Shown here one piece after another: positions 17,670 through 27,347 of a stretch of 64,000 bases of DNA. The stretch is from Synechococcales cyanobacterium GL140_1_metabinner_5_sub (GTDB taxonomy: Bacteria; Cyanobacteriota; Cyanobacteriia; Cyanobacteriales; Chamaesiphonaceae). The notes under the pieces are model-generated. The model did no database searches and was not told the origin of the DNA. It was given only the letters and a program-made list of their open reading frames with translations. The stretch covers positions 1 through 64,000 of the forward strand of contig JANYHM010000077.1 of assembly GCA_025359065.1 (NCBI GenBank), in the 5' to 3' direction. Each line of letters opens with the position of its first letter. Positions within the stretch are counted from its first letter, which is position 1. A program made the translations under genes and the position numbers.

Positions 17670-18767
17670 CTACACCGTCACCACGGTGTAGACACATGTA
17701 GTCGAAACCAGAGCCATTAGTAGCTGTTCAGGAGTAACCGGAAAAGGCAGACGATGAATGTCTGATTGTGGTTGACAAGCAATTGCACAAGCCTGCTGTA
17801 AGTCAGCCACCGTCGCTCCACCTAATCCCAAATCATTTAAGCTACAAGGCAAGCCAATTTGTCTGTAGAACTCCAAAAGCTGTTGGCGCGAGGAAGCTGC
17901 TAGTTGATTGTCCGCCACCATTTCTTCTAGACGCAACTGCACCAAAATTCCGAAAGCTACTTTTTCGCCATGGAGCATGTTGTGACAACCAGGGAGGTGC
18001 GTTAGACCATTATGGACAGCATGGGCAGCCACCGTGCGACATTGGGCACCGCCTAAACCACCAATTACTCCCGCTAATAGAACATTGGCATCTACCACAT
18101 CGCACCAGACCGGGCTACCAACCTCGGCTAGGGCAGCAGCAGATTTTTGAAATAATAGGTCGCGGAGCACCCTGGCCTGTTGGACAGCAGAGATGATCAG
18201 AGTCCGATCAGAGGCACCACTACTCACCGAAGCCTCATACCATTTGGCGATCGAATCTCCAATGCCTGCCACTAAAGTTCTTTGTGGAGCAGTAGCTACA
18301 ATCCCGTAGTCCAAAATCAATAAGTTAGGACAGACGGCTAGAGACACATCATATAAGAAAGCACCAGCCGGAGAATAAATATTCGAGAGTGCCGTCCAAG
18401 CCGCACAAGTAGCTGCCATGGTGGGAATTGTTACTATTGGCAACTGATTTTGATACGCCAACAGCTTCGCTAAATCTAAACATTTACCGCCACCGACTCC
18501 AATCACCACATTGGCCTGATGAGCTTGCAACGATGCCGTCAGATTTTTTAGACTAGTTTCGCAGCAGTCAGGATAATAACTGGCGGTCTCGATCTGCAAT
18601 CTGGGATCAGTTAATAGACCAGTTAGCTGGGGCAACGCCAAGCTGCGATCGCCACCAATAATCAGGGGACGATCGCCGAGTTGAATGATTTGGTCTAAAG
18701 ATTCTAGTAAAGCCTGTTCTCCACGCACCACCGCCGCCGGAGCCACCATCAACGTCAAAGATTCCAT
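17670..18767 (-). CDS. Iron-containing alcohol/polyol dehydrogenase (GldA-like)
   Basis: A 365-residue protein of the group III metal-dependent dehydrogenase fold. The nucleotide-binding GVGGGKCLDLAKLLA (about residues 90-104) and PTMAATCAAWTALS are typical of glycerol dehydrogenase-like members. Metal ligands are seen as Asp in GIGDSIAKWYE, His in AAHAVHNGL and His in MLHGEKVAFG. The physiological substrate is unknown; glycerol or a glycerol-phosphate-like compound is possible. It converges on psbN with 12 bases between the stops. Confidence 0.85.
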   Translation of the reverse strand: MESLTLMVAPAAVVRGEQALLESLDQIIQLGDRPLIIGGDRSLALPQLTGLLTDPRLQIETASYYPDCCETSLKNLTASLQAHQANVVIGVGGGKCLDLAKLLAYQNQLPIVTIPTMAATCAAWTALSNIYSPAGAFLYDVSLAVCPNLLILDYGIVATAPQRTLVAGIGDSIAKWYEASVSSGASDRTLIISAVQQARVLRDLLFQKSAAALAEVGSPVWCDVVDANVLLAGVIGGLGGAQCRTVAAHAVHNGLTHLPGCHNMLHGEKVAFGILVQLRLEEMVADNQLAASSRQQLLEFYRQIGLPCSLNDLGLGGATVADLQQACAIACQPQSDIHRLPFPVTPEQLLMALVSTTCVYTVVTV

Positions 18768-18822
18768 TATTATTCTGCCCTCTAAAAATCTGCTATCAGA
18801 AAAATAGTTGGGGCAGAACTGA

Positions 18823-19401
18823 CTAGTTGCACCCCGCCATTAATTCTAGCTGTTTTTCTTCGTTTGGTATCGACATTAACTTTTCGGCAATCAAATAATT
18901 CATGCCAATCAAAAATACCTGAAGAGGTGCCTCGCCAGCTTCTCGATCAATAATCGCCATGTGGCTGGCAAAATTCATATCGTTTACTTGACGATATGCC
19001 GCCGGAATTGGGCGGACAGTGGTGATTGGCATATTCAGCAGCAGCGGGAAATTAGCTGTGGGGATCGCGCAGGCTTCGCCCATAGTGGTTTGGACAAAGA
19101 TCAAAAACTGGCGATCGGCTGGAGTTGCTGCTTGATCGGGCATTACTCGATAACAGAGATCCACCACTGTCACCATGTCTTGGCCAATGTTAAGCATAGT
19201 AATGCCATGGTTGAAATTACCCAGGTTTTTGGGAGCTGGGGCGACACGGATGATCGACTCAGCGGGCAACGCAAAGAAATAGTTGGGGGTAGATTCTTGG
19301 GGTTGGCATACCGAAAACATCATCACCCGCAAAAAGTCTTCACTATTGGCGGTGGTAGAAAGGCGCTGTTGGGGCAAATCAGTAAGAAGCATGGTGGGCA
19401 A
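18823..19401 (-). CDS. CheW-like coupling protein (second CheW of the cluster)
   Basis: A 192-residue protein with a divergent CheW domain: FFALPAESIIRVAPAP, GITMLNIGQDMVTVVDL and the later FLIGMNYLI fit the beta-barrel strands that link CheA with receptors. It is the last gene of the chemosensory operon, 27 bases beyond the CheA gene. The Synechocystis pix/tax1 operon has one CheW gene before the receptor; a further CheW at the end is a difference worth noting. It may adapt a different receptor or act as a competitor. Confidence 0.75.
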   Translation of the reverse strand: MPTMLLTDLPQQRLSTTANSEDFLRVMMFSVCQPQESTPNYFFALPAESIIRVAPAPKNLGNFNHGITMLNIGQDMVTVVDLCYRVMPDQAATPADRQFLIFVQTTMGEACAIPTANFPLLLNMPITTVRPIPAAYRQVNDMNFASHMAIIDREAGEAPLQVFLIGMNYLIAEKLMSIPNEEKQLELMAGCN

Positions 19402-19428
19402 TTAGTGCGAAATTAGGGTGGGGGAGGA

Positions 19429-22400
19429 CTAGACCAAAGCGGGGGTTTTGAGCATGTTTTCAACAGCAGTCAGCAGCTCTTGATCGGCATGGGGCTTAGT
19501 GGTGTAAGCCTTGGCTCCCAGGGCGAGGGCAAGCTGACGATGCTTTGCACCGCTGCGAGTGGTAAGCATGATGGTAGGAATCTGGGAAAGACGCGCATCT
19601 TGGCGACAGTAGCTCAAGAACTCAAAGCCATTCATGTAAGGCATTTCGATATCGCAGACTACTACTTGTACTTCGTGGTGCTGGTTGAGCTGAGCGAGGG
19701 CTTCTTGACCATTGGCCGCTTGCAGTACCTGGTATCCAGCTCCAGACAGCGTGCGCAGTAAACCTTGGCGCTGTACCAAAGAATCATCCACAATCAAGAC
19801 TGTGATTTGGTTGTTATCAGCGTTGTAAGGCAAGAGTTCAGCTTCGATAGCCGTTTCTTCGGCAGGGAGAGCAAGCTGTGGCTTCGACGAATTATCTCTG
19901 GCTCGCATCGAAACTGGGCGACTGCCGGTTTCATCGAGTAAAGCTACTGGGTCGATCGCTAAGGTCAAACTACCATCACCGAGGGTGCTAGAACCTTGCA
20001 CAAAGGTAGGCATGGCGAAGACATTGCCCACCGGAGTAATTACTAGCTCTTGCTCGCTCACAATTTTGTCGATCGCCAGACAGCGACGACCATTGGCAGC
20101 CTGCACCATAATTAACAGACCTTGAGAAACCTCAGGTCTTTCAGATGTTACTGGACAATTATAACTGACCAGATCGGCCAAGTTCTGCACTGTAATCAGC
20201 TCTTCACGGGCACCATTTTGGTAGCGATAGAGAGTTTGACCACCGGGCTTTTCTTGCAACTGTTTGGGCAGTGGAATAATGATTTGTTGGACAGAATCGG
20301 AAAGCAAGCCGTAGGTCTTACCTTGAGATTTGCAAATCAGCAGTCGAGCAGTAGTGAAGCTGAGCGGAATTTGCAAACTAAACGTAGTGCCTTGACCAGC
20401 GACAGATTTCACTGAAATCGAACCTTGAAGCGCTTCAATTTGAGTCCGCACTACATCTAAACCAATACCGCGACCAGAGAGTTCACTAACCTTATCGGCA
20501 GTTGAAAATCCGGGGTGGAAAAGCAATTCAGCTAATTCAGTCTCATTGGCCATAGCGGCTTGATCGGCAGAAATTAAATTTTGTTCTGCCGCTTTTTGCC
20601 GAATCCGGGCAAAATTCAATCCGCCGCCATTGTCTTTAACTTCAATAGTTGTCCGGTTGCCGTGGTGATGGGCGCTAATAGTGATCTGACCATTGCCTTT
20701 ACCTTGAGCCGCCCGGACTTCATGGGTTTCTAATCCATGGTCGTAAGAGTTGCGAATTAGGTGGAGTAGAGGATCATAGAGCTTTTCAGCAGTGGATTTA
20801 TCAACCAAGACACTGGTGCCAACCAGAATTATCTCAGCAGGTTTTTTGTGCTTAGTGACCATTTGTTGTACCAGGCGAGGGAATCGATCTAACACGGTAG
20901 AAATTGGTTCCATCCGGGCTTGCAGCAATTCATCTTGAGCAACTGCAAAGATCCGCTGTCGTTTATTTTGACTATTGCGCAGTCGCTGACTGGAACCTTC
21001 CAGATTTTCTAGTTTTTCACCCAGCAGATCCATGTGATCTGAGAGTTTTTGAATCAACATGTGTAAGTCGCTATACACGTCCATTTCTAACATATCAAAG
21101 CTAGGTTGATTAGCGCTTGGCATTTCAGTCCAAGCTACTTCGATAGAATTTTCGGGGACTTTTTGCTCTTCTTGCCGACGGCTACGAGATCTATCTACAT
21201 GCAGCAGATTTTTGTCTGACCAGTGGCGAATTGCTCCTAGTTGGTTCTGGGCACGACCGAGTTCTTCGATCGCTTCTTTGACAGTTTGATAGATCTTTTC
21301 GGTGCGGTTGTTTTGCTGACTTTCATCAATCAACAATTCGCTAACTGCATGACTGAGTCTGTCTAAGCGCTCGATCGCTACCCGAATAGTAGGAGCATTG
21401 ACATTGATAGTGGCTGCAGCCGGTGGAGCTTGCGGTGGCGAGGCTTCGGGTAGCTCGATGGAGATGGAATGAAGAATCCGATCAATTGCCGAGAATGGGC
21501 CAGGGAAAGTACTGGTGGCCAGGGCTGCCGATTGAGAATCTGCTGTTGGTGCAACTATCGATAGCGAGTTACTAGCTAATGGTTGATTATCAGTAAATTC
21601 TAATTCTTCTGGCTCATCGATCAGCGATCCACTATTTTCGACCAATGGGATGAATTCTGTTGCTGACAGATCGCCACTATTTTCGATCGCTTCTACTAAT
21701 TCATATTCTTCTGCTTCTACTAATCCTAATAAACCGTTAACTTCATTATTTGGATCTATTTCTATCTCCATGTCAAACAGATTGAGTAGATCATCGTCAC
21801 TAGTATCAGTGAGTTCTGCTATGTCAAATAGATCTTCTAAGTCGCTCCTGTCGTTGTCAGGAGGCTCTGCCGCCACATCAAATAGATCGAACAGTTCACT
21901 GTTGTTGGTGCCAGTCTCATCAGCATTATCTGTACCAAGGAAATCTAGGAACTCGCTAAATACACCATTGGTTGGCATTTCGGCATTAAAGTCACCAGCA
22001 TCTAATAATCCTAAGAAATCGTTGGTATTACCACTATTATCTGTCAGCTCAGCGATCACAGATGAAGTAGCTGGTACAACTTGTTCTTCACCATCTTGAG
22101 GTTCGGTGGCGATTAAACATTGAGTTAGATCCGCAGATACAGTACCACCATTTTCTCGATCGCCTGCCAAAATTTCAGTGCGAGCCAGCTCAAAGTTAGC
22201 AAGAGCTGCTTCCCCAATCGTAATAATCATGTGAGGATTCAGTTCGATCGCCCGCAAAGTAGCTTCGGCAATTTGACTAATTCCCGGCAGGCTATAAGAA
22301 GCACCCAGTTCTAAAAAGAATTCGGCTTGGGTTTTTAATAGTTCAGTAATTTGTTGTTTATTACCAGTAGCCAAAGATGCTCTGATGTTATTTAAGTCTT

Positions 22401-22887
22401 CGGGTACGCTGTCACCAAAGATTAAACCAACCACATCAAAGCCTAAGTCTTCAGCAGTAGGCAACGGTGCTTCTCGCCCAAAGAAGTCACCTAGTTTAGC
22501 TTGTAAACGGGCAAATAAATCGGCAGTTTGCTCTAGAATTTGCTCTTCATCGCATTCATAGCCAGTAAGAATTGCCGACAGCGGAGTATAGAGAACTTCG
22601 TAGCCTTCTAATAGCAAAGCTCCTAGCTCATCATCTATAACTAGTTCTTCTGGGTATAGCGCCTGGAAAACATCTTCTAAATGGTGGGCAATAGTTTCGA
22701 TCGTCTTTAAACCGCAGTTGGCCGCGCCACCTTTAATTGTGTGCGCCGCCCGCATGAGGGTATGGACGCGCTCGATGTTCTTTTCTTCCAATAGAGCAAT
22801 CAGGGTCTGCTCAATAGTTTGAATTAGTTCTGCCGATTCGATCGCAAAGTATTGATCAAGTGAGTCGGTCATCTGAGAGTCGGTCAT
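19429..22887 (-). CDS. CheA-type hybrid histidine kinase (PixL/PilL-like)
   Basis: An 1152-residue chemotaxis kinase. Domains in order: HPt with the phospho-accepting His49 (RAAHTIKGG); a second HPt-like or linker region rich in Asp/Glu/Asn (about 250-480); dimerisation domain; HATPase (LIRNSYDHG, GGGLNFARI, GRGIGLDVV); CheW-like regulatory domain; C-terminal receiver with Asp1079 (CDIEMPYMNG). This is the layout of cyanobacterial PixL/TaxAY1 and PilL-type kinases that drive type IV pilus motility. It sits directly downstream of the chemoreceptor gene; a strong hairpin separates the two. A 149-residue reading frame opposite the acidic linker is a shadow. Confidence 0.93.
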   Translation of the reverse strand: MTDSQMTDSLDQYFAIESAELIQTIEQTLIALLEEKNIERVHTLMRAAHTIKGGAANCGLKTIETIAHHLEDVFQALYPEELVIDDELGALLLEGYEVLYTPLSAILTGYECDEEQILEQTADLFARLQAKLGDFFGREAPLPTAEDLGFDVVGLIFGDSVPEDLNNIRASLATGNKQQITELLKTQAEFFLELGASYSLPGISQIAEATLRAIELNPHMIITIGEAALANFELARTEILAGDRENGGTVSADLTQCLIATEPQDGEEQVVPATSSVIAELTDNSGNTNDFLGLLDAGDFNAEMPTNGVFSEFLDFLGTDNADETGTNNSELFDLFDVAAEPPDNDRSDLEDLFDIAELTDTSDDDLLNLFDMEIEIDPNNEVNGLLGLVEAEEYELVEAIENSGDLSATEFIPLVENSGSLIDEPEELEFTDNQPLASNSLSIVAPTADSQSAALATSTFPGPFSAIDRILHSISIELPEASPPQAPPAAATINVNAPTIRVAIERLDRLSHAVSELLIDESQQNNRTEKIYQTVKEAIEELGRAQNQLGAIRHWSDKNLLHVDRSRSRRQEEQKVPENSIEVAWTEMPSANQPSFDMLEMDVYSDLHMLIQKLSDHMDLLGEKLENLEGSSQRLRNSQNKRQRIFAVAQDELLQARMEPISTVLDRFPRLVQQMVTKHKKPAEIILVGTSVLVDKSTAEKLYDPLLHLIRNSYDHGLETHEVRAAQGKGNGQITISAHHHGNRTTIEVKDNGGGLNFARIRQKAAEQNLISADQAAMANETELAELLFHPGFSTADKVSELSGRGIGLDVVRTQIEALQGSISVKSVAGQGTTFSLQIPLSFTTARLLICKSQGKTYGLLSDSVQQIIIPLPKQLQEKPGGQTLYRYQNGAREELITVQNLADLVSYNCPVTSERPEVSQGLLIMVQAANGRRCLAIDKIVSEQELVITPVGNVFAMPTFVQGSSTLGDGSLTLAIDPVALLDETGSRPVSMRARDNSSKPQLALPAEETAIEAELLPYNADNNQITVLIVDDSLVQRQGLLRTLSGAGYQVLQAANGQEALAQLNQHHEVQVVVCDIEMPYMNGFEFLSYCRQDARLSQIPTIMLTTRSGAKHRQLALALGAKAYTTKPHADQELLTAVENMLKTPALV

Positions 22888-22962
22888 GGGAGATGGGGTT
22901 TGGGGGTGGCGTGGGCAACGCGAACGGTCAAGAAATGCGTGTCAGGGTGAATCAATAATGGA

Positions 22963-22993
22963 GGGAATGACAGGGGATTTCCCTCTCATTCCC
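22963..22993. promoter_or_regulatory. Intercistronic hairpin between receptor and CheA genes
   Basis: GGGAATGA-AGGGGA (22963-22977) pairs with TCCC-TC-TCATTCCC (22980-22993), interrupted by one bulge or mismatch. On the transcribed minus strand it lies between the receptor stop and the CheA start and lacks a T-run, so partial termination, RNA processing or 3'-end protection is more likely than full termination. Confidence 0.5.
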
Positions 22994-23002
22994 AAAAGAA
23001 TC

Positions 23003-26000
23003 TTAGTCAACCTTAAAGCGGCTAACGCTAGTTTGTAGATTTTCGGAAGTAGTTAGCAGTTCCTTGAAGGACGACGAGAGCTGAGTAGCGCTGTCAGCAG
23101 TCTTAATCACAATTTCTGCTACGTCATTCATTACCACAGTTAGCTTTTGGGACTCTTGGTTTTGGTTGTTGGCTGCCTTAGAAATGGCCTGCACTAGGCC
23201 GCCAATTTCGCTAGTAGCAATTACGATTTCGCTGAGAGTTTGGCGAGTTTCGTTAACCAATTGAGTACCTTGAACTACTTGAGCAATCCCTACTTCCATC
23301 GCTTCGGTAACTTCGTTAGTACCACTGCGAATTTCGTCTACCAGGCGGCTGATTTCGGTAGTTGCATTGGCCGATTGATAAGCCAAGGAACGTACTTCGT
23401 CGGCTACCACTGCGAAGCCCTTACCATATTCACCAGCTCTAGTTGCTTCGATCGAAGCGTTCAAGGCCAGTAGGTTGGTTTGAGTAGCGAAGTTTTCGAC
23501 CAAGCTTACAACCTTGGAAATCTTCTGGAAAGTTTCACCCAATCGCTTCACTTTCTTGCCGGTTTCTGACACAGTAGAGCGGATTTCCAGAATCTCGTTT
23601 ACAGTGCATTCAATCAAGCGATCGCCGTTTTGAACGGTGCTATTAGCAGCATTTACTGCCCGATCGATCTGCATGGCAAACTCAGCAACTTCTGAGGAAG
23701 AAGTTTCGAGCAACTTTACCTGACTCAGGGCAGAGTCTAGGCGATCAATTTCGCCTTGAGCATGGCTAGATAGATCTTCGACTAACACGTTGTTCAAGCT
23801 GGAGTTTTCGCTCATGCTCTTGGCAGCTATTTGAACTTGACGCACCAAAGACCGCAGGCTTTGAATAGTGGTGTTGTAACCATCAGCAATTGTGCCAATT
23901 TCAGTTTCTGACAAAGGAGCACGAATAGTGAGATCTCCTCGAAAAGATGGTTCTAGGGCTTTCAGCACACGCATGGCCTCTTGCTCTAAACCTTCTCTAG
24001 CTCCCCGCTCCCGATTAAGAGACTCGGCCAGTTCTTTTTCTTGGGTTTGGATTTGAGCTACATAGCTAGTGAGCTGTAATGCTATTGCTAACTGGTTGGC
24101 AATTTGAGTTACTAGTTCACTATCGCTGTCTAGCCACTGGCGAGGAGCGTCATTTTGGTAGACTCCTATTAAGCCCCAAAGCTTTTCACCTTGAAAAACA
24201 GGAGCGATAATATAAGCTTTGGCCTGATATTTTTCTAGTGAGTTGATGTAGCATTCAGGGAATTTTTGGGCGTAAATATCGTTAACAGCAGTGAACTTTT
24301 TACCTTTGCTGTAGCGACCACCGGCAGTTTCTTGTAGATAGGTATCAGCTTGGGTTTTGTCTATAGTATTCCACTTCCGAACTACACATTGATCGCTTTG
24401 TAGGCGGTTACCAGCCAATACTGCATCTTTGCCACTTTCGACCAATAGCGATATCCAACCACTCGAAACGGCTTCAGCTACTACTTGGCCGCTCCAATCT
24501 GGATTGAATTGGTAAACTACTGCCCGGTCAACATTCATCGCCGAACGTAATTCTTGAGTCACATTTTGGAAGACCGCATCAACATCTAAAGTTTGACGAA
24601 TTCGATCGGTGATTTTATTGATCGTCTGTTGCTGTTCAGCTCTAGTTTTTAGTTTAGTTACATAATCTAATTGCTCCATTGCAATTCCGACTTGTAAGCC
24701 CATCTGACGCAAACATTCGACTTCTTCTTCCTGCCATTTGTATGGTTTAGTGCTATAGTACATAGCAATTAAGCCCCATAGCTGTTTGTTAGCACCAAAT
24801 ACTGGCGCAATTGCATAAGCCCGAGCTTCCATTTGCTCTAAGAGTTGAATATGGCATGGTTGATGTCCAGATAGGTAGATATCATCGATAGAAAAACAAC
24901 CGCCATCTTTATATCGCCCACCTTTAGTTCGTTGAAGGAAGGTATCTTGAATCATTGGAGTGATTTCTCGCATAGGCGTTAAGCCAGCCACCGCTGAATC
25001 TGCAATAAAAGAACCACTAAAATCTGGCGCAAACTGATAGATTGCGACCCGCTCAACGCCTAATAATTTACGGCCTTCTTGAGTAGCTAACTGAAATATA
25101 GTTTGCTCATTTTTTGCTACTCTAATCCGCTCTTGCATTTTAGCCAAGCTTTTTTCTCGCTGAAAGCGAGTGCTCATTTGGGTTGCTTGAAACTGTTGCT
25201 GACGTTGGTAGAGAGTTTGTTGTAGTGGTGAACTGAAGTAAGTAGAAACTTCTTGCAAAGACTCCAGCTCTTGTTTTTGCCAGTTGCGTGGCCCAGAATT
25301 TTGATAGACCCCAACTAAACCTAGTAAACGCTCGTTGTAAACGATCGGTACAACTAAATAAGCCCGCACTTGCAAAGGAGCCAATACATCTAATAATGCT
25401 TGAGCCAAACCTTTGGTTTGAATATCGTTGACTGCATAATAAGGCTTGTAATTTTCAGCATTAATAGTATAGTCCCAATTGAGAGAGGTTTCAGCTTTTG
25501 GCCAGTTTACATCTACCGACTCTACCAATACACTGCCACTCCAGTCAGGATTAAAAGCATATACCATCACCCGATCAGCTTGTAGCTTATGACGAACTTG
25601 CTCGGTGAGTTGCTGCATCAGTCCGCGTGCTTCTGATTCAATAGCATTAAGAGGATCACGGTTTTGTACGAGTTGTAACAAGGGCAGGCTAGGCTGAATT
25701 GCCAGAGTTAGCTCTAAAGCAATTTGGGCAAGAAGGTTGATTTCACCATCAGTCCAGCGATGTGTCCGACTACATTGCTGTAAAACCAATAGTCCCCAGA
25801 CTTTTTGTAAGCCATAGCTGTTGGTTTCGTTAGCATAATCATTCAGCAAGATAGGAACAGTAATTTGCGAACGAACTTGCAGAGCTTCTAAAATCTGCTT
25901 TTGGTGTGGAGAGGCAGAAGCCGACTCCAGTTCTAGATAGCGCTGGCTTTGGTAGTCAGCAGCATAATCACCCCCAAACGCAATTAATGGCAACTCGTTA

Positions 26001-26326
26001 CTTAAAGCTGGACTAAAACCATTATTAACAGCTTCAGAAATAACTTTGACAGTTTTGCCATCACTAACTTGACAAACAAATACCCGATCGATGCTCAAAA
26101 TATTTTGTAGCTCGCTGGTGGCCATGGCTAAAGCTACTTCGCTGTTTTTAGCTCGACGAATCTTGGTCGCAATACCATGAATGCGCTGTTGGTCGCCTTT
26201 GCTAGCGCCGGCAGCAGCAGTTTTGGTGGGGGGGACTGAGCGGTCATACTCAGGCTCCATTTGTAGTTTGGCGTTGTCTACTTTCATAGTGGTCTCTGGT
26301 TGATCGGCACTTCTGCTCTTAAACAT
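23003..26326 (-). CDS. Soluble methyl-accepting chemotaxis protein with GAF domains (PixJ-like)
   Basis: An 1107-residue chemoreceptor without membrane segments. It contains four GAF-type domains (roughly 55-205, 230-375, 400-555, 570-765), a HAMP-like stretch (about 790-840) and the cytoplasmic signalling hairpin (FATQTNLLALNASIEATRAGE around residue 955). GAF3 has Cys491-His492 in DIYLSGHQPCH, the position where cyanobacteriochromes attach bilin; GAF4 has Cys692 in DIYAQKFPECY at the equivalent site but with Tyr instead of His. GAF1 and GAF2 have no such Cys. Gene order matches pixJ. Light sensing is therefore plausible but not shown. Confidence 0.88.
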   Translation of the reverse strand: MFKSRSADQPETTMKVDNAKLQMEPEYDRSVPPTKTAAAGASKGDQQRIHGIATKIRRAKNSEVALAMATSELQNILSIDRVFVCQVSDGKTVKVISEAVNNGFSPALSNELPLIAFGGDYAADYQSQRYLELESASASPHQKQILEALQVRSQITVPILLNDYANETNSYGLQKVWGLLVLQQCSRTHRWTDGEINLLAQIALELTLAIQPSLPLLQLVQNRDPLNAIESEARGLMQQLTEQVRHKLQADRVMVYAFNPDWSGSVLVESVDVNWPKAETSLNWDYTINAENYKPYYAVNDIQTKGLAQALLDVLAPLQVRAYLVVPIVYNERLLGLVGVYQNSGPRNWQKQELESLQEVSTYFSSPLQQTLYQRQQQFQATQMSTRFQREKSLAKMQERIRVAKNEQTIFQLATQEGRKLLGVERVAIYQFAPDFSGSFIADSAVAGLTPMREITPMIQDTFLQRTKGGRYKDGGCFSIDDIYLSGHQPCHIQLLEQMEARAYAIAPVFGANKQLWGLIAMYYSTKPYKWQEEEVECLRQMGLQVGIAMEQLDYVTKLKTRAEQQQTINKITDRIRQTLDVDAVFQNVTQELRSAMNVDRAVVYQFNPDWSGQVVAEAVSSGWISLLVESGKDAVLAGNRLQSDQCVVRKWNTIDKTQADTYLQETAGGRYSKGKKFTAVNDIYAQKFPECYINSLEKYQAKAYIIAPVFQGEKLWGLIGVYQNDAPRQWLDSDSELVTQIANQLAIALQLTSYVAQIQTQEKELAESLNRERGAREGLEQEAMRVLKALEPSFRGDLTIRAPLSETEIGTIADGYNTTIQSLRSLVRQVQIAAKSMSENSSLNNVLVEDLSSHAQGEIDRLDSALSQVKLLETSSSEVAEFAMQIDRAVNAANSTVQNGDRLIECTVNEILEIRSTVSETGKKVKRLGETFQKISKVVSLVENFATQTNLLALNASIEATRAGEYGKGFAVVADEVRSLAYQSANATTEISRLVDEIRSGTNEVTEAMEVGIAQVVQGTQLVNETRQTLSEIVIATSEIGGLVQAISKAANNQNQESQKLTVVMNDVAEIVIKTADSATQLSSSFKELLTTSENLQTSVSRFKVD

Positions 26327-26401
26327 GGGGCTTTTTCTCCAATTTGGTGGGGTGATTGAGGTTTAGCGAAAAATAAACGGGGAGCGATTAAAGTTTGTTT
26401 G

Positions 26402-26974
26402 TTATAGATTCATCGCTTGAAAAATACGGGGCAAATCAATTAGTAACCACGTTCGACCCGTCTGGGTTTGATTGGTGGAGGTTAGGTCTGCCGGGTCGAG
26501 AAAGTAACCACCCAAAAACCGGCGCATTTTAGCAGCGACAAAATTGTCATTAATCGGAATTGCTAAAGCTGGATCGTAGGTTGTGACCGAGATAGTTCGA
26601 TCGACCATTAGCCCAATGGTGGTTGATCCCACCTGTACCATCAGCACCGTGGCCTTGGTGACTTGGGGGCAGCGTTGAATGTAGTATTCGCCACCCATAA
26701 ACTGCGCCAGGTCGGCAACCCAGGTAGATTTACCACGCCAATTGACAATGCCTAACAGGTAGGGAGCCATTTGGGGAACCGGTAAAATCTCGTTAATGGG
26801 TAGCTCGATCGCTCCTTGTAAATTACTTAAAGAAAGCAATGCCTGAGTATCGGGCTGAATGCTAAAGCCTAAGAACCTTTCTTCTGTTGCGCCAATCTTT
26901 AAATCGGCAGACCGACCAAATGCTTGACCACCCGGCTTATCGGGTGCGTTGGCTAATTGAATTGCTGAAACCAT
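26402..26974 (-). CDS. CheW coupling protein (PixI-like)
   Basis: A 190-residue CheW-domain protein: RFLGFSIQPDTQALLSL, PYLLGIVNWRGKSTWVADLAQF and the VGSTTIGLMVDRT segment are the conserved CheW strands. It bridges the chemoreceptor and CheA. The gene lies between the CheY-like gene (7 bases upstream) and the receptor gene, the same order as pixH-pixI-pixJ in Synechocystis. Confidence 0.88.
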   Translation of the reverse strand: MVSAIQLANAPDKPGGQAFGRSADLKIGATEERFLGFSIQPDTQALLSLSNLQGAIELPINEILPVPQMAPYLLGIVNWRGKSTWVADLAQFMGGEYYIQRCPQVTKATVLMVQVGSTTIGLMVDRTISVTTYDPALAIPINDNFVAAKMRRFLGGYFLDPADLTSTNQTQTGRTWLLIDLPRIFQAMNL

Positions 26975-26981
26975 AACGCCC

Positions 26982-27344
26982 CTAGTTCATTAACTGACTG
27001 ACGGTTTGAATCAATGTTTGCTCATCTACCGATTTACTCAGGTAAGCATCGGCACCGCTCATGTTGCCCCAAGTGCGATCCATTTCCTTGTCTTTGGTAG
27101 AGTAAATTACTACCGGAATTGACTTAGTGTTAGGGTCATCTTTGAGCTTGCGGCATAGCTCAAAACCACTTTCTCCGGGTAAGATCACGTCGAGTAAAAT
27201 CAACGATGGTCTTTGTTGTTTAACCCGAATTTCGGCTTCTTCACCACTGGTGACACCTAAAACTGTGTAACCACTACCTTCTAAGCAGCGCTTCAGTTTT
27301 TCCATTTCGGTCTTACTATCTTCGACAATTAAAACTTGGCTCAT
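26982..27344 (-). CDS. CheY-like response regulator (PixH-like)
   Basis: A 120-residue single receiver domain. The acidic pocket is VEDSKTE, the phospho-acceptor Asp52 lies in LILLDVILPGESG, with the Thr/Ser in IYSTKD and Lys in YLSKSVDE. It has no output domain, so it signals by protein contact, most likely to pilus motors or as a phosphate sink. It starts 3 bases after the PatA-type gene ends and is clearly part of the operon. Confidence 0.92.
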   Translation of the reverse strand: MSQVLIVEDSKTEMEKLKRCLEGSGYTVLGVTSGEEAEIRVKQQRPSLILLDVILPGESGFELCRKLKDDPNTKSIPVVIYSTKDKEMDRTWGNMSGADAYLSKSVDEQTLIQTVSQLMN

Positions 27345-27347
27345 GAT

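Noticed and set aside
17768-18196. 142-codon plus-strand frame opposite the GldA-like gene
   Set aside because: Antisense shadow of a gene with clear metal and nucleotide motifs.
21650-22099. 149-codon frame on the plus strand opposite the CheA gene
   Set aside because: Mirror of the acidic Asp/Glu/Asn linker of CheA, giving a Ser-rich shadow translation.
23003-26326. GAF4 Cys647 as a second DXCF-type chromophore cysteine
   Set aside because: DQCV lacks the Phe and its 45-residue spacing to Cys692 does not fit the roughly 28 residues seen in PixJ-type domains.
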